DNA of 6,456 nt from Solirubrobacterales bacterium (GCA_019240015.1 JAFAZB010000032.1:1-6456), one strand, 5' to 3'. Positions 1 to 6,126 are shown, counted from the first letter of the stretch. A program made the numbers and translations. Notes: generated from the sequence alone by a model not told the origin.

Positions 1-267
1 CCCGAGGCTGCGCCAGAACACCGGGTCGCTCCCCATTGCCGTGTAGTTGTCAAGCCCGGTCCAGCTCGTGTGTCCCAGCAGCGGCCACTTGTGCAGTGAC
101 ATCCACAGCATCAGCACGAACGGCGCGAGAAAGAACACGCCGACGAATGCGAGCGCCGGCGCGATCAGCGCCAGCCCGACGACCGCTCGCCGGCGCCTGA
201 ACGCGCGCGAGCCCGCATAGCGCCGTCGACGCGCCGGACCCTGGGCCGTGGAAGCGGTGGCGCTCAT
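1..267 (-). CDS. Sugar ABC transporter permease, MalF/UgpA type (N-terminal 89 residues, cut by window edge)
   Basis: This is the start of an inner-membrane permease of the carbohydrate-uptake (CUT1) ABC family. Only 89 codons are present, and the frame is open to base 1. The N-terminus is a basic cytoplasmic tail (Arg-rich runs at residues 13-16 and 24-27). A long hydrophobic segment follows at about residues 29-56 (VVGLALIAPALAFVGVFFLA and on), the usual first membrane helix of MalF-like proteins. After it comes a 'MSLHKW...W.GLDNY' stretch, matching the family pattern in which a short periplasmic segment ends in G(L/F)xNY. The ATG overlaps the stop of the binding-protein gene by 4 bp (ATGA), so the two are probably translationally coupled. 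It should form the channel with a second permease (MalG type) expected further left. Family assignment is good; the exact substrate cannot be read from this fragment. Confidence 0.88.
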   Translation of the reverse strand, partial: MSATASTAQGPARRRRYAGSRAFRRRRAVVGLALIAPALAFVGVFFLAPFVLMLWMSLHKWPLLGHTSWTGLDNYTAMGSDPVFWRSLG

Positions 268-1529
268 CAGCCCCTGCTCAGGATGCTCTTCATCGAGGAC
301 TCTGCCTGGGTGACCGCGGAGCGGATGTGTCCGGTGAACACCGCGTTGTCGATCATCGTGACCCACGGCCCGGTGGGGTCGTTGATCAACGCGTTCTCCT
401 GCACGCTGTAGACGGCTCGGCCAGAGAACAGCTCCTTCGCCAACAGGCGGTAGATGCTGTTCTTAGGCGCGTAGTCGCGAAACGCGACGTCGCGGCGGAT
501 CGGGATCACCCCTGTGTTGCCGAAGTACTGCTGCTGTACGGACGCCGAGGTAACCCACTGGATGAATTGCCAGGCGGCCTGCTGGTGGTGGGAACTGCGC
601 GCGATCGCGATCTCGTCACCGCCGGCGAAGCTCGCCGAGCCGCCATCCTGACCGGGGATTGGGGTTGCAGCGAGCGGGACATTCGGTGCGTCCTGATGGA
701 GGGTCTGAACGCCGAACCCACCGGTGGTGAACATCGCCACCTTCCCGCTCTCGAACGGGGTGAACTGGCTGGTCCCGCTGTCGGTCTGCGCCGCTACCGG
801 AACGAGATGAGCGCTCCACATCGAGCGGTAGAAGCGCAGCGCCGCGAGCACGGCCGGGTCCGTCAGCGTCGGGCGCTGCGCGGTGGCGGGGCCCTCGAGG
901 ATGTTTCCGTGACTGGCCCAGATCAGGGGCAGGAAGGTGAATACAGCACACCCGCCGCAGTCGCCGGCGAAGTAGTAACCGCTGCGTCCGCCGCCGCTGG
1001 CGGCCACGCGCTGCGCGTCTTGCTCGACCGCTGTCCAGGTCTGCGGAGGCTTGTCGGGGTTCAGCCCAGCGTCCCGGAACAGCGTGGTGTTGTAGAACAG
1101 CACCGAAGCATCGCCGCTGAACGGCAAGCCATACAGGCGGCCCCGGTAGGTGGCGTTGTTGATGTGGGACTGGTCGAACTGGTCGAAGTACGGCAGCTGA
1201 TGTGCGCGCGCAGTCAAATCTGTCAGCACGCCCGTGGAAGCGAACAGCGGCAGATACACAACGTCGATCGACGCCAGGTCCGGTCCTGAGTTGCCTGCCA
1301 CCGCGATGCCGAACTTCTGGACGAAGTTGTTGACCGGAATCACCGTCAGCTTGATCCGTATCTGCGGGTGGCTCTTGTTGAACGCGCTGACGACCCCCTG
1401 AATGAACGCCGACTCGTCGCTCCGTGCCCACAAGGTCAACGCGGTGACACGCCCTGTGCCCGAGCTCGCTCCACATCCGGTGAGTAACAGGCACATTGCG
1501 GCTGAGAAGATCAGGAGCGCTCGGCGCAC
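267..1529 (-). CDS. Extracellular sugar-binding lipoprotein of an ABC importer (SBP family 1)
   Basis: This is a 420-residue solute-binding protein that should be lipid-anchored outside the membrane and deliver a sugar to the neighbouring permease. The GTG start at 1529 was chosen because AGGAG (1536-1540) sits 6 nt upstream, and because from there the protein begins with an ideal lipoprotein signal: MRRALLIFSAAMCLLLTGC, with lipobox LTGC ending at Cys19. An ATG start 57 bp further upstream would bury this signal and overlap the preceding gene. Family features are LTLWAR near residue 33, the segment YRGRLYGLPFSGD at about 128-140, and a C-terminal GKVAM motif near 262. Length is typical of CUT1 binding proteins (400-450). 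A CGGC motif at about 191-194 is unusual for the family and could be a disulfide on the mature protein. The gene starts 2 bp after the glycosidase stop and overlaps the permease by 4 bp. The ligand is inferred from the GH127 neighbour to contain L-arabinofuranose. Confidence 0.93.
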   Translation of the reverse strand: MRRALLIFSAAMCLLLTGCGASSGTGRVTALTLWARSDESAFIQGVVSAFNKSHPQIRIKLTVIPVNNFVQKFGIAVAGNSGPDLASIDVVYLPLFASTGVLTDLTARAHQLPYFDQFDQSHINNATYRGRLYGLPFSGDASVLFYNTTLFRDAGLNPDKPPQTWTAVEQDAQRVAASGGGRSGYYFAGDCGGCAVFTFLPLIWASHGNILEGPATAQRPTLTDPAVLAALRFYRSMWSAHLVPVAAQTDSGTSQFTPFESGKVAMFTTGGFGVQTLHQDAPNVPLAATPIPGQDGGSASFAGGDEIAIARSSHHQQAAWQFIQWVTSASVQQQYFGNTGVIPIRRDVAFRDYAPKNSIYRLLAKELFSGRAVYSVQENALINDPTGPWVTMIDNAVFTGHIRSAVTQAESSMKSILSRG

Positions 1530-1531
1530 GG

Positions 1532-3487
1532 TCAGCTCCTGATCGGTATCCATACGCGCATCGCACCATCCCCGCGATTGCCCCACAGCGCGTAGGGGAT
1601 CGCGGTGAGCTCCACACGCTCCAGCTCGCTTGCCGCCCCGGCCGGTCTGTAGTCGCCATACGGCCCGGAGCGAGGCCAGCTCCCAGCCGGCGCTTGCACA
1701 CCCTCGGCCTTCACCGCGATCGCGCCGTGCAGCGGCTGTTGCACTCGGTCGGCTCGCAGCGGGGCGGACGGATCGATCCCAAGATCATCGATGCCGACCT
1801 GTGCGGGCTGGTCGATCTTCTCCGTGCAGTAGACGAGCGGCCCACGCTCGATCGCGACGCAGCCGCGCACGGCATCGATGCGAGGGTGTGGCTCGGTCAG
1901 TCTGGCTGGCATCGGTAAGTCCAGCTCCACGAGGTCACCGGCACGCCAAACGCGGGCGACGCGCGTGTATCCAGCTCCAGGGTCGACCTGGACCGGCTCG
2001 CCGTTGACGACGACACTTGCGTCACCGGCCCATTCCGGGATCCGCAGGCTGAGTGTCCACCGCTCGGAGGGCGCCTCCTCGATCTGAAGGGTGACGCTTC
2101 CCTGCCAGGGATATTCGGTCAGCATCTCGAACGCGACGCGGCGCCCGTCGGCGACGCCGCATGCGACGCGCGCCGGGGCGTATTGATGGACCTGGACGCC
2201 CTCGCCATCGGTGCTGATCAGGTAATGCTGGAGGCTCGCGAGCAGCCTCATCACGTTCGGCGGGCAGCAGGCGACGTCGTACCACGCCTGCCGGCGGGCG
2301 CCCCGCTCGACAGGATCGTGGTGCTGCTCTCGTACCTGGAGCGGATTCACGTACGAGAACCCGCTGCCATCGAGCGCGACGCCGGCTAGGAAGCCGTTGT
2401 ACAGCGTGCGCTCCAGCAGGTCGGCGTACCGCGCCTTGCCGGTCGCGAGCAGCATCCGCCAGTTCCACATGACCGACGCGATCGCCGCGCACGTCTCCCC
2501 GTAGCAGCGGTCAGGCGGCAGCTCGAAGGGGTCGCCGAACGCCTCGTCTTGATGATGGGCGCCAAGACCGCCGGTCAGGTACAGCTTGGCCGCGGTCATG
2601 TCGCGCCATTGCGCCTCGATCGCCGCCAACAGGTCGGTCTCGCCAGTCTCCAGATAGATGTCGGTCACCCCGGCGGCGAGATACAGCGCGCGCACCGCGT
2701 GGCCCCGAACCGTGGTCGCTTCGCGGACGGGGATCTCGTCCTGGAAGTAGCTGGCCCCGAAGTGGCCCGGACCGAGCAGTCGGTGCCCACGCTGATCGAC
2801 GAAGTACCCGGCCAGCTCGAGGTAGCGGCGCTCCTCGCTCTCGCGGAAGAGCTCGACCAGCGCCATCTCGATCTCCGGATGCCCCGGCGTGCCCGGCCGG
2901 TCGCTGCCGATGAACACGCGCTCGATGTGATCCGCGAAGCGGCGGGCGACGTGCAGCAGCCGCTCGTCGCCGCGGCCTCGGGCGTGCGCCACTGCGGCCT
3001 GAATCAAGTGCCCCGCGCAGTAGAGCTCGTGGTCGTGGGCGAGGTTGCTCCAACGCGCTGCCGGCTGCGCGACCTGGTAGTAGCTGTTGAGGTAGCCGTC
3101 GCGGTCCTGGGCCTCGGCGACCAGCGAGATCGCGTCGTCGGCGAGCCGCACGAGCCCTTCCCCATCGTCGCGACCGAGCTCCCAGCCAAGCGCCTCGAGC
3201 CACTTGTAGACGTCGGAGTCCATGAACACCGGGCCCCGGAACGGCGCCGATCCATGACCGGCCGCGGCGCGCAGGTTGTCAAAGTTTCCCGCCGCCTCGA
3301 GGTGGCGGGCGGCCCCTGGCAGCAGCACTTCGCGATTGAGCCGCTGACGATCACCCCACAGCCCGCCGGTGATCTGCACCTCGCCGAGCCGGAGGGGACG
3401 CAGCGATGCGTGCGGCGAGCGCGAGACCGCGACCGGGCCGCTTGCAGGTCGGGCCTCGGAGCTGACCACCTGCGAGCCGGCTGTCAT
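1532..3487 (-). CDS. GH127-type beta-L-arabinofuranosidase (DUF1680 family), cytoplasmic
   Basis: This 651-residue glycoside hydrolase should release L-arabinofuranose from beta-linked arabino-oligosaccharides. Its length is close to the characterised Bifidobacterium longum enzyme HypBA1 (658 aa). All residues known from HypBA1 to hold the zinc-thiolate active site are present: Glu315 in QDEAFG (acid/base, HypBA1 Glu322), Glu331 and Cys333 in YGETC (Glu338, Cys340), and Cys407-Cys408 in ACCPPN (nucleophile Cys417, and Cys418). Spacing from Glu315 to Cys333 is identical to HypBA1. The N-terminal two thirds is the (alpha/alpha)6 barrel region, with GLWGDRQRLN near 42 and DSDVYKWLEA near 90; the last third is beta-rich, with IERGPLVYC near 546. 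There is no signal peptide, so it works on imported sugar. The ATG overlaps the ATPase stop by 4 bp (ATGA), indicating coupling. GH146, a related arabinofuranosidase family with the same cysteines, is an alternative, so substrate linkage is less certain than the fold. Confidence 0.93.
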   Translation of the reverse strand: MTAGSQVVSSEARPASGPVAVSRSPHASLRPLRLGEVQITGGLWGDRQRLNREVLLPGAARHLEAAGNFDNLRAAAGHGSAPFRGPVFMDSDVYKWLEALGWELGRDDGEGLVRLADDAISLVAEAQDRDGYLNSYYQVAQPAARWSNLAHDHELYCAGHLIQAAVAHARGRGDERLLHVARRFADHIERVFIGSDRPGTPGHPEIEMALVELFRESEERRYLELAGYFVDQRGHRLLGPGHFGASYFQDEIPVREATTVRGHAVRALYLAAGVTDIYLETGETDLLAAIEAQWRDMTAAKLYLTGGLGAHHQDEAFGDPFELPPDRCYGETCAAIASVMWNWRMLLATGKARYADLLERTLYNGFLAGVALDGSGFSYVNPLQVREQHHDPVERGARRQAWYDVACCPPNVMRLLASLQHYLISTDGEGVQVHQYAPARVACGVADGRRVAFEMLTEYPWQGSVTLQIEEAPSERWTLSLRIPEWAGDASVVVNGEPVQVDPGAGYTRVARVWRAGDLVELDLPMPARLTEPHPRIDAVRGCVAIERGPLVYCTEKIDQPAQVGIDDLGIDPSAPLRADRVQQPLHGAIAVKAEGVQAPAGSWPRSGPYGDYRPAGAASELERVELTAIPYALWGNRGDGAMRVWIPIRS

Positions 3488-4668
3488 CGAACCGGGTCGG
3501 TGAGCCGTTTGCCAGTCTCCGCGTCGAACAGGTGCAGCCGCCCCGGGTCGAACGACAGCTCGATCTGCTCGTGCTCACGCACCTCGCTGTCGATGCTCAA
3601 CCGTGCGATCAGCTGTTGGCCGCGCCGGCGACCGACCGCCTCTTGCTCCCCCTCGCCACTCGCGCTCGCCGGCGTCACGTCGGTGTCATCTGGAGCGTCC
3701 GGCAGAGCTGAGTACGCGTAGTACTCGGCGCCCATCGCCTCGAGCACGTCGACGTCGCACGTGAAGGTCACTCCCCGCTCGGGCCCGTCGGCTCGGGTCG
3801 CGTCGAACAGGTGCTCCGGGCGCAGGCCGACGAGGACGTCTGTACTTCCTTGTGTCCGGGAGAGTGCGTCGCGGAGGCGTCGATCGAGCGGTACTTCGCC
3901 GACGGGCAGTCTCAGCCGCTCGTCCTCCACGGTCGCCTTCATCAGGTTGATCGCCGGCGAGCCCATGAAGCTCGCGACGAACAAGTTCTCGGGCCCCTCA
4001 TAGAGCTCGCGAGGAGTCGCCACCTGTTGGAGCAGCCCTTTGCGAAGCACGGCGACCCGATCGCCGAGCGTCATCGCCTCGATCTGGTCGTGGGTCACGT
4101 AGACCGTCGTGGTTCCGAGCTCGCTCTGGATGCGGGCCAGCTCGGTGCGCATCTCGGTGCGCAACTTCGCGTCGAGGTTCGACAGCGGCTCATCCATCAG
4201 GAACGCCTTCGGATCGCGCACGATCGCCCGGCCCATCGCCACGCGCTGACGCTGTCCGCCCGACAGGTGCACCGGCTTGCGGTCTAGATACTCGGTGAGG
4301 CCAAGCGTCTCGGCCGCCTCCTTGACCTTGCGTTCGATCTCCGCCTTGTCGACCTTCGCCTGGCGGAGCCCGAAGCTCATGTTCTGGCGCGCCGTCATGT
4401 GTGGGTACAGGGCATAGTTCTGGAACACCATCGCGATGTCGCGATCCTTCGGAGGCCGATCGTTGACCACCTCTCCGTCGATCCGCAGCTCGCCGTCGCT
4501 GATCTCCTCCAGCCCAGCGATCATCCGCAGCGCGGTGGTCTTGCCGCACCCTGACGGGCCGACGAAGATCATCAGCTCGCCGTCCCCGATCTCGAGGCTC
4601 AGATCGTCGACCGCGACCGTGCCGTCCTCGTAGCGCTTGCTCACCCCGTCAAGCGTTAGCTCAGCCAT
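3484..4668 (-). CDS. ugpC: ABC sugar-importer ATPase, MsmX/UgpC/MalK type
   Basis: This is a 394-residue cytoplasmic ATPase that powers CUT1 sugar uptake. Motifs in order are Walker A GPSGCGKTT (37-45), Q-loop Gln83 in VFQNYALYPHMT, signature LSGGQ (135-139), Walker B AFLMDEP (155-161), D-loop SNLD (163-166) and switch His193 in VTHDQ. The C-terminal TOBE/OB regulatory domain includes MGSPAIN (235-241) and VGLRPEHL (280-287). An Asp/Glu/Ser-rich stretch at about 322-348 interrupts the OB domain and looks like a disordered insertion. The ATG at 4668 was chosen because GGAGG (4676-4680) lies 7 nt upstream and the protein then begins MAELTLDGVSKRY, the normal family start. A GTG at 4716 also has an AGGAG (4724-4728) but would add a Cys/Arg-rich 16-residue extension and put the start inside the operator. 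First gene of the operon, so each transcript carries its own ATPase. The symbol reflects family, not a demonstrated glycerol-phosphate role. Confidence 0.95.
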   Translation of the reverse strand: MAELTLDGVSKRYEDGTVAVDDLSLEIGDGELMIFVGPSGCGKTTALRMIAGLEEISDGELRIDGEVVNDRPPKDRDIAMVFQNYALYPHMTARQNMSFGLRQAKVDKAEIERKVKEAAETLGLTEYLDRKPVHLSGGQRQRVAMGRAIVRDPKAFLMDEPLSNLDAKLRTEMRTELARIQSELGTTTVYVTHDQIEAMTLGDRVAVLRKGLLQQVATPRELYEGPENLFVASFMGSPAINLMKATVEDERLRLPVGEVPLDRRLRDALSRTQGSTDVLVGLRPEHLFDATRADGPERGVTFTCDVDVLEAMGAEYYAYSALPDAPDDTDVTPASASGEGEQEAVGRRRGQQLIARLSIDSEVREHEQIELSFDPGRLHLFDAETGKRLTDPVR

Positions 4669-4703
4669 CGACGATCCTCCCGCGCACAGTCTCCTGCAGC
4701 GGA

Positions 4704-4717
4704 TGTGAACGCTCACA
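4704..4717 (-). promoter_or_regulatory. Predicted LacI-family operator upstream of the arabinoside operon
   Basis: TGTGAACGCTCACA is a 14-bp near-palindrome centred on CG; 12 of 14 positions are symmetric. This is the form typical of operators for LacI-family sugar repressors (TGTnA.CG.TnACA-like). It ends 36 bp upstream of the ATPase ATG, where a repressor would block transcription initiation or early elongation. No LacI gene is in the window. A convincing -10/-35 pair for the operon was not found; TTGAGC at 4758-4763 (minus strand) is a possible -35 but lacks a partner at the right distance. Confidence 0.7.
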
Positions 4718-5011
4718 CCGCTGCTCCTCTCACTTGCTCCTTACCCGTGTCTTGGCCGCTCAAACTCCCCTGGCCGGCGGCGGAGCGTGGTCACGCTGCG
4801 CGTCGGATGCCTGCCCCAGCGCGGGGGTGCCTTCCCCAAACGCGGTGGCGGGCTTGGCGCGTCGGCGCGCACCCCCGGTCGAGCCCACCTTCGCCTCGCT
4901 CACGGTGGTCAGGGCCTAGCGAGCCGGAGCGGATCGCGGCCAGCGGGCGACCGAGGGGACGCCGGAGCCGAAGCCCCCGATTCCGGCGGATCGTCCACGC
5001 AGGCCCTCCAG
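4718..5011. other. Intergenic region between the sugar operon and tRNA-Leu, no gene seen
   Basis: This GC-rich stretch must contain the promoter of the minus-strand operon at its left end and the 3' end of the tRNA-Leu transcript at its right end. Open frames cross it on both strands, but none has a good ribosome site plus a recognisable protein, so I read them as chance frames in GC-rich DNA. Small palindromes are visible: AGCGTG-GT-CACGCT (4784-4797), and a short stem with a TTCG loop on the minus strand (4964-4977: GGGGC-TTCG-GCTCC). The latter lies 35 bp beyond the tRNA and could help end its transcript, but no T-run follows, so I do not call it a terminator. Confidence 0.5.
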
Positions 5012-5097
<86 letters not shown>

Positions 5098-5106
5098 GTG
5101 GCGGCC

Positions 5107-5112
5107 AGTATA
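5107..5112 (-). promoter_or_regulatory. -10 box of the tRNA-Leu promoter
   Basis: TATACT on the minus strand matches the TATAAT consensus at five of six positions and stands out in very GC-rich DNA. Transcription would begin at about 5100, only a few bases before the mature tRNA 5' end at 5097, so the leader to be removed by RNase P would be very short. No good -35 hexamer is visible at 16-18 bp; that position overlaps the inverted repeat at 5119-5140. Confidence 0.7.
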
Positions 5113-5118
5113 TCCGCG

Positions 5119-5140
5119 GCCGTCCGGGCTGAGGGACGGC
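5119..5140. repeat. Perfect inverted repeat GCCGTCC-N8-GGACGGC in the tRNA-Leu/lexA spacer
   Basis: Two 7-bp arms (5119-5125 and 5134-5140) flank an 8-base loop. It lies just upstream of the tRNA-Leu -10 box, across the expected -35 position, and 56 bp left of the lexA -35. It could be a protein binding site or a hairpin in a readthrough transcript; in DNA of this GC content a 7-bp repeat can also be chance. Confidence 0.45.
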
Positions 5141-5195
5141 GGAAGCGCTCGCTCGCCGACACGCCGGAATCGCGCTAGCGTGCGACTCGGTGATC

Positions 5196-5224
5196 TTGAG
5201 TCTGTCCGCGAGCCGCGCTACATT
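5196..5224 (+). promoter_or_regulatory. Promoter of lexA
   Basis: A -35 box TTGAGT (5196-5201) and a -10 box TACATT (5219-5224) are separated by exactly 17 bp, the ideal spacing for the housekeeping sigma factor. Each matches four of six consensus bases, including the most conserved ones (TTGA; TA...T). The predicted start of transcription, about 5230-5232, falls inside the SOS box at 5227-5240, giving a leader of about 50 nt. Confidence 0.75.
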
Positions 5225-5226
5225 CA

Positions 5227-5240
5227 CGAACACATGTTCG
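5227..5240 (+). promoter_or_regulatory. SOS box (LexA operator) of lexA
   Basis: CGAACACATGTTCG is a perfect match to the CGAAC-N4-GTTCG core known for LexA of mycobacteria and Bacillus. It lies directly after the -10 box and covers the predicted transcription start, 40 bp before the lexA ATG. LexA bound here would block RNA polymerase, giving the usual autoregulation: the gene is repressed until DNA damage triggers LexA self-cleavage. The downstream zinc-ribbon gene should share this control. Confidence 0.93.
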
Positions 5241-5280
5241 ACCGCTGGCCCGATGGGCTGATCGGAGCAAGGAGGGACGG

Positions 5281-5892
5281 ATGGATCTGACAAAGCGCCA
5301 GCAGGAGATATTCGACTTCATCAAGCGCTACTCCGCCAAGTACGGCTATCCGCCCACGGTGCGCGACATCGGGAAGGCGGTCGGGCTGGCGTCTTCCTCG
5401 ACCGTTCACGCCCACCTGGCCAACCTCGAGCGCATCGGGCTGCTGCGGCGCGACCCCTCGAAGCCCCGAGCGATTGAGATGCTCGACCGTGCGGCTGCCG
5501 GCGTGCGGAGCTTCGTCAATCCCGGGCTCCCGCTCGTCGGCCATGTGGCAGCGGGACAGCCGGTGCTAGCGGAAGAGAACATCGAGGAATACATCCAGAC
5601 CCCGAGCGTCGCTGGTGGCGGCGACGGCGAGTACCTGCTGCGCGTCCGCGGCGAATCGATGAGAGACGTCGGCATCCTCGAGGGCGATCTGGTCGTGGTC
5701 AGGCCACAGGACACCGCCACCGACGGCGACATCGTGGTCGCGCTGGTCGGGGAGGAGGCGACGGTCAAGCGGTTCTACCGGGAATCGGACCACATCCGCC
5801 TGCAGCCGGAGAACGCGACGATGGAGCCGATCCTGAGCCGGGAGGTGCGCGTGCTTGGGAGGGTCGTGGGGCTGATGAGGAGCATCACGTGA
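5281..5892 (+). CDS. lexA: LexA, SOS-response repressor and self-cleaving peptidase
   Basis: A 203-residue transcriptional repressor (S24 peptidase family) controlling the DNA-damage response in the cytoplasm. Residues 1-65 form the winged helix-turn-helix DNA-binding domain, with LTKRQQEIFDFI and PTVRDIGKAVGLASSSTVHAHL as recognition region. The self-cleavage bond is Ala91-Gly92 (VAAGQP). The catalytic dyad is Ser126 (RGESM) and Lys163 (ATVKRF). Spacings between cleavage site, Ser and Lys (35 and 37 residues) equal those of E. coli LexA (84/119/156), so the protein should be fully active in RecA-stimulated cleavage. The ATG at 5281 is preceded by AGGAGG (5270-5275) at 5 nt. An SOS box lies upstream. 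The stop overlaps the GTG of the next gene by 4 bp. Length is normal, and nothing suggests damage to the gene. Confidence 0.98.
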   Translation: MDLTKRQQEIFDFIKRYSAKYGYPPTVRDIGKAVGLASSSTVHAHLANLERIGLLRRDPSKPRAIEMLDRAAAGVRSFVNPGLPLVGHVAAGQPVLAEENIEEYIQTPSVAGGGDGEYLLRVRGESMRDVGILEGDLVVVRPQDTATDGDIVVALVGEEATVKRFYRESDHIRLQPENATMEPILSREVRVLGRVVGLMRSIT

Positions 5893-6107
5893 GCAGCGCG
5901 ACGCTCGACACCACGAGACCGACGCTGCTGGACGGCGTGGGTGGTGAGCCGACCCTCGACGAGCTGCTCGTCGAGGTGTGGGAGGGGCTCACCACCCATC
6001 GCGCCGCTTCCTGTCCGGCCTGTCGCGGGCAGATGCAGCCGGAGTACGGCGCCCACGCTCGGCCGCTCGGTGGGCGCTGCGTGCGCTGCGGGTCGCGGCT
6101 CAGCTAG
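5889..6107 (+). CDS. Small zinc-ribbon protein of unknown function, coupled to lexA
   Basis: A 72-residue protein starting at GTG, overlapping the lexA stop by 4 bp (GTGA), with GAGGAG (5877-5882) 6 nt upstream inside lexA. That site and the overlap support real, coupled translation. The N-terminal half has an acidic amphipathic segment, TLDELLVEVWEGL (residues 22-34). The C-terminal half carries four cysteines in a zinc-ribbon pattern: CPAC (42-45) and CVRC (64-67), followed by GSRLS at the end. No enzyme motif, signal peptide or membrane segment is visible. Four-cysteine ribbons in proteins this small usually bind nucleic acid or a protein partner, but the role here is unknown. Because it probably shares the lexA transcript, it should be induced by DNA damage. 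A strong nested inverted repeat (5938-5998) lies within its coding sequence. Confidence 0.8.
   Translation: MSSATLDTTRPTLLDGVGGEPTLDELLVEVWEGLTTHRAASCPACRGQMQPEYGAHARPLGGRCVRCGSRLS
5938..5998 (+). repeat. Nested perfect inverted repeat (13-bp outer, 11-bp inner arms) inside the zinc-ribbon gene
   Basis: The outer arms are TGGGTGGTGAGCC (5938-5950) and its exact complement (5986-5998). Inside is a second palindrome with 11-bp arms (5954-5964 and 5966-5976) around a single T. The two stems stack with an internal loop of 3 bases on one side (5951-5953) and 9 on the other (5977-5985). As RNA this would fold into a 61-nt rod with 23 base pairs and a 3-base loop. It encodes about residues 17-37 of the small protein. 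No T-run follows, so it is not a standard intrinsic terminator. Function is unknown. Confidence 0.85.
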
Positions 6108-6126
6108 CGCGACCGCTGCTTTGGGC

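Noticed and set aside
327..1289. Long plus-strand open frame (320 codons) opposite the binding-protein gene
   Set aside because: It is antisense to a clear lipoprotein gene, has no recognisable domain, and arises from GC-rich codon bias.
1530..1586. ATG start at 1586 for the binding protein
   Set aside because: It would overlap the glycosidase by 55 bp and put 19 residues before the signal peptide; the GTG at 1529 has a well-placed AGGAG.
2549..3721. Long plus-strand open frame (390 codons) across the glycosidase and ATPase genes
   Set aside because: It overlaps two well-supported genes in antisense and shows no protein family features.
4669..4716. GTG start at 4716 for the ATPase
   Set aside because: It has an AGGAG at good distance, but it lies within the predicted operator and adds a Cys/Arg-rich extension unlike the family; the ATG at 4668 fits both ribosome site and family start. 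It is kept as a lesser alternative.
4713..4733. Possible six-codon leader peptide (GTG...TGA) just upstream of the operator on the minus strand
   Set aside because: The AAGGAG is only 3 nt from the GTG and the peptide has no regulatory codon pattern; likely chance.
4784..4797. AGCGTG-GT-CACGCT palindrome as a second operator of the sugar operon
   Set aside because: It does not share the TGTGA...TCACA half-sites of the main operator, and short palindromes are expected in DNA of this GC content.
4964..4977. TTCG-loop hairpin after tRNA-Leu as an intrinsic terminator
   Set aside because: The stem is only 5 bp with one G-T pair and no T-run follows.
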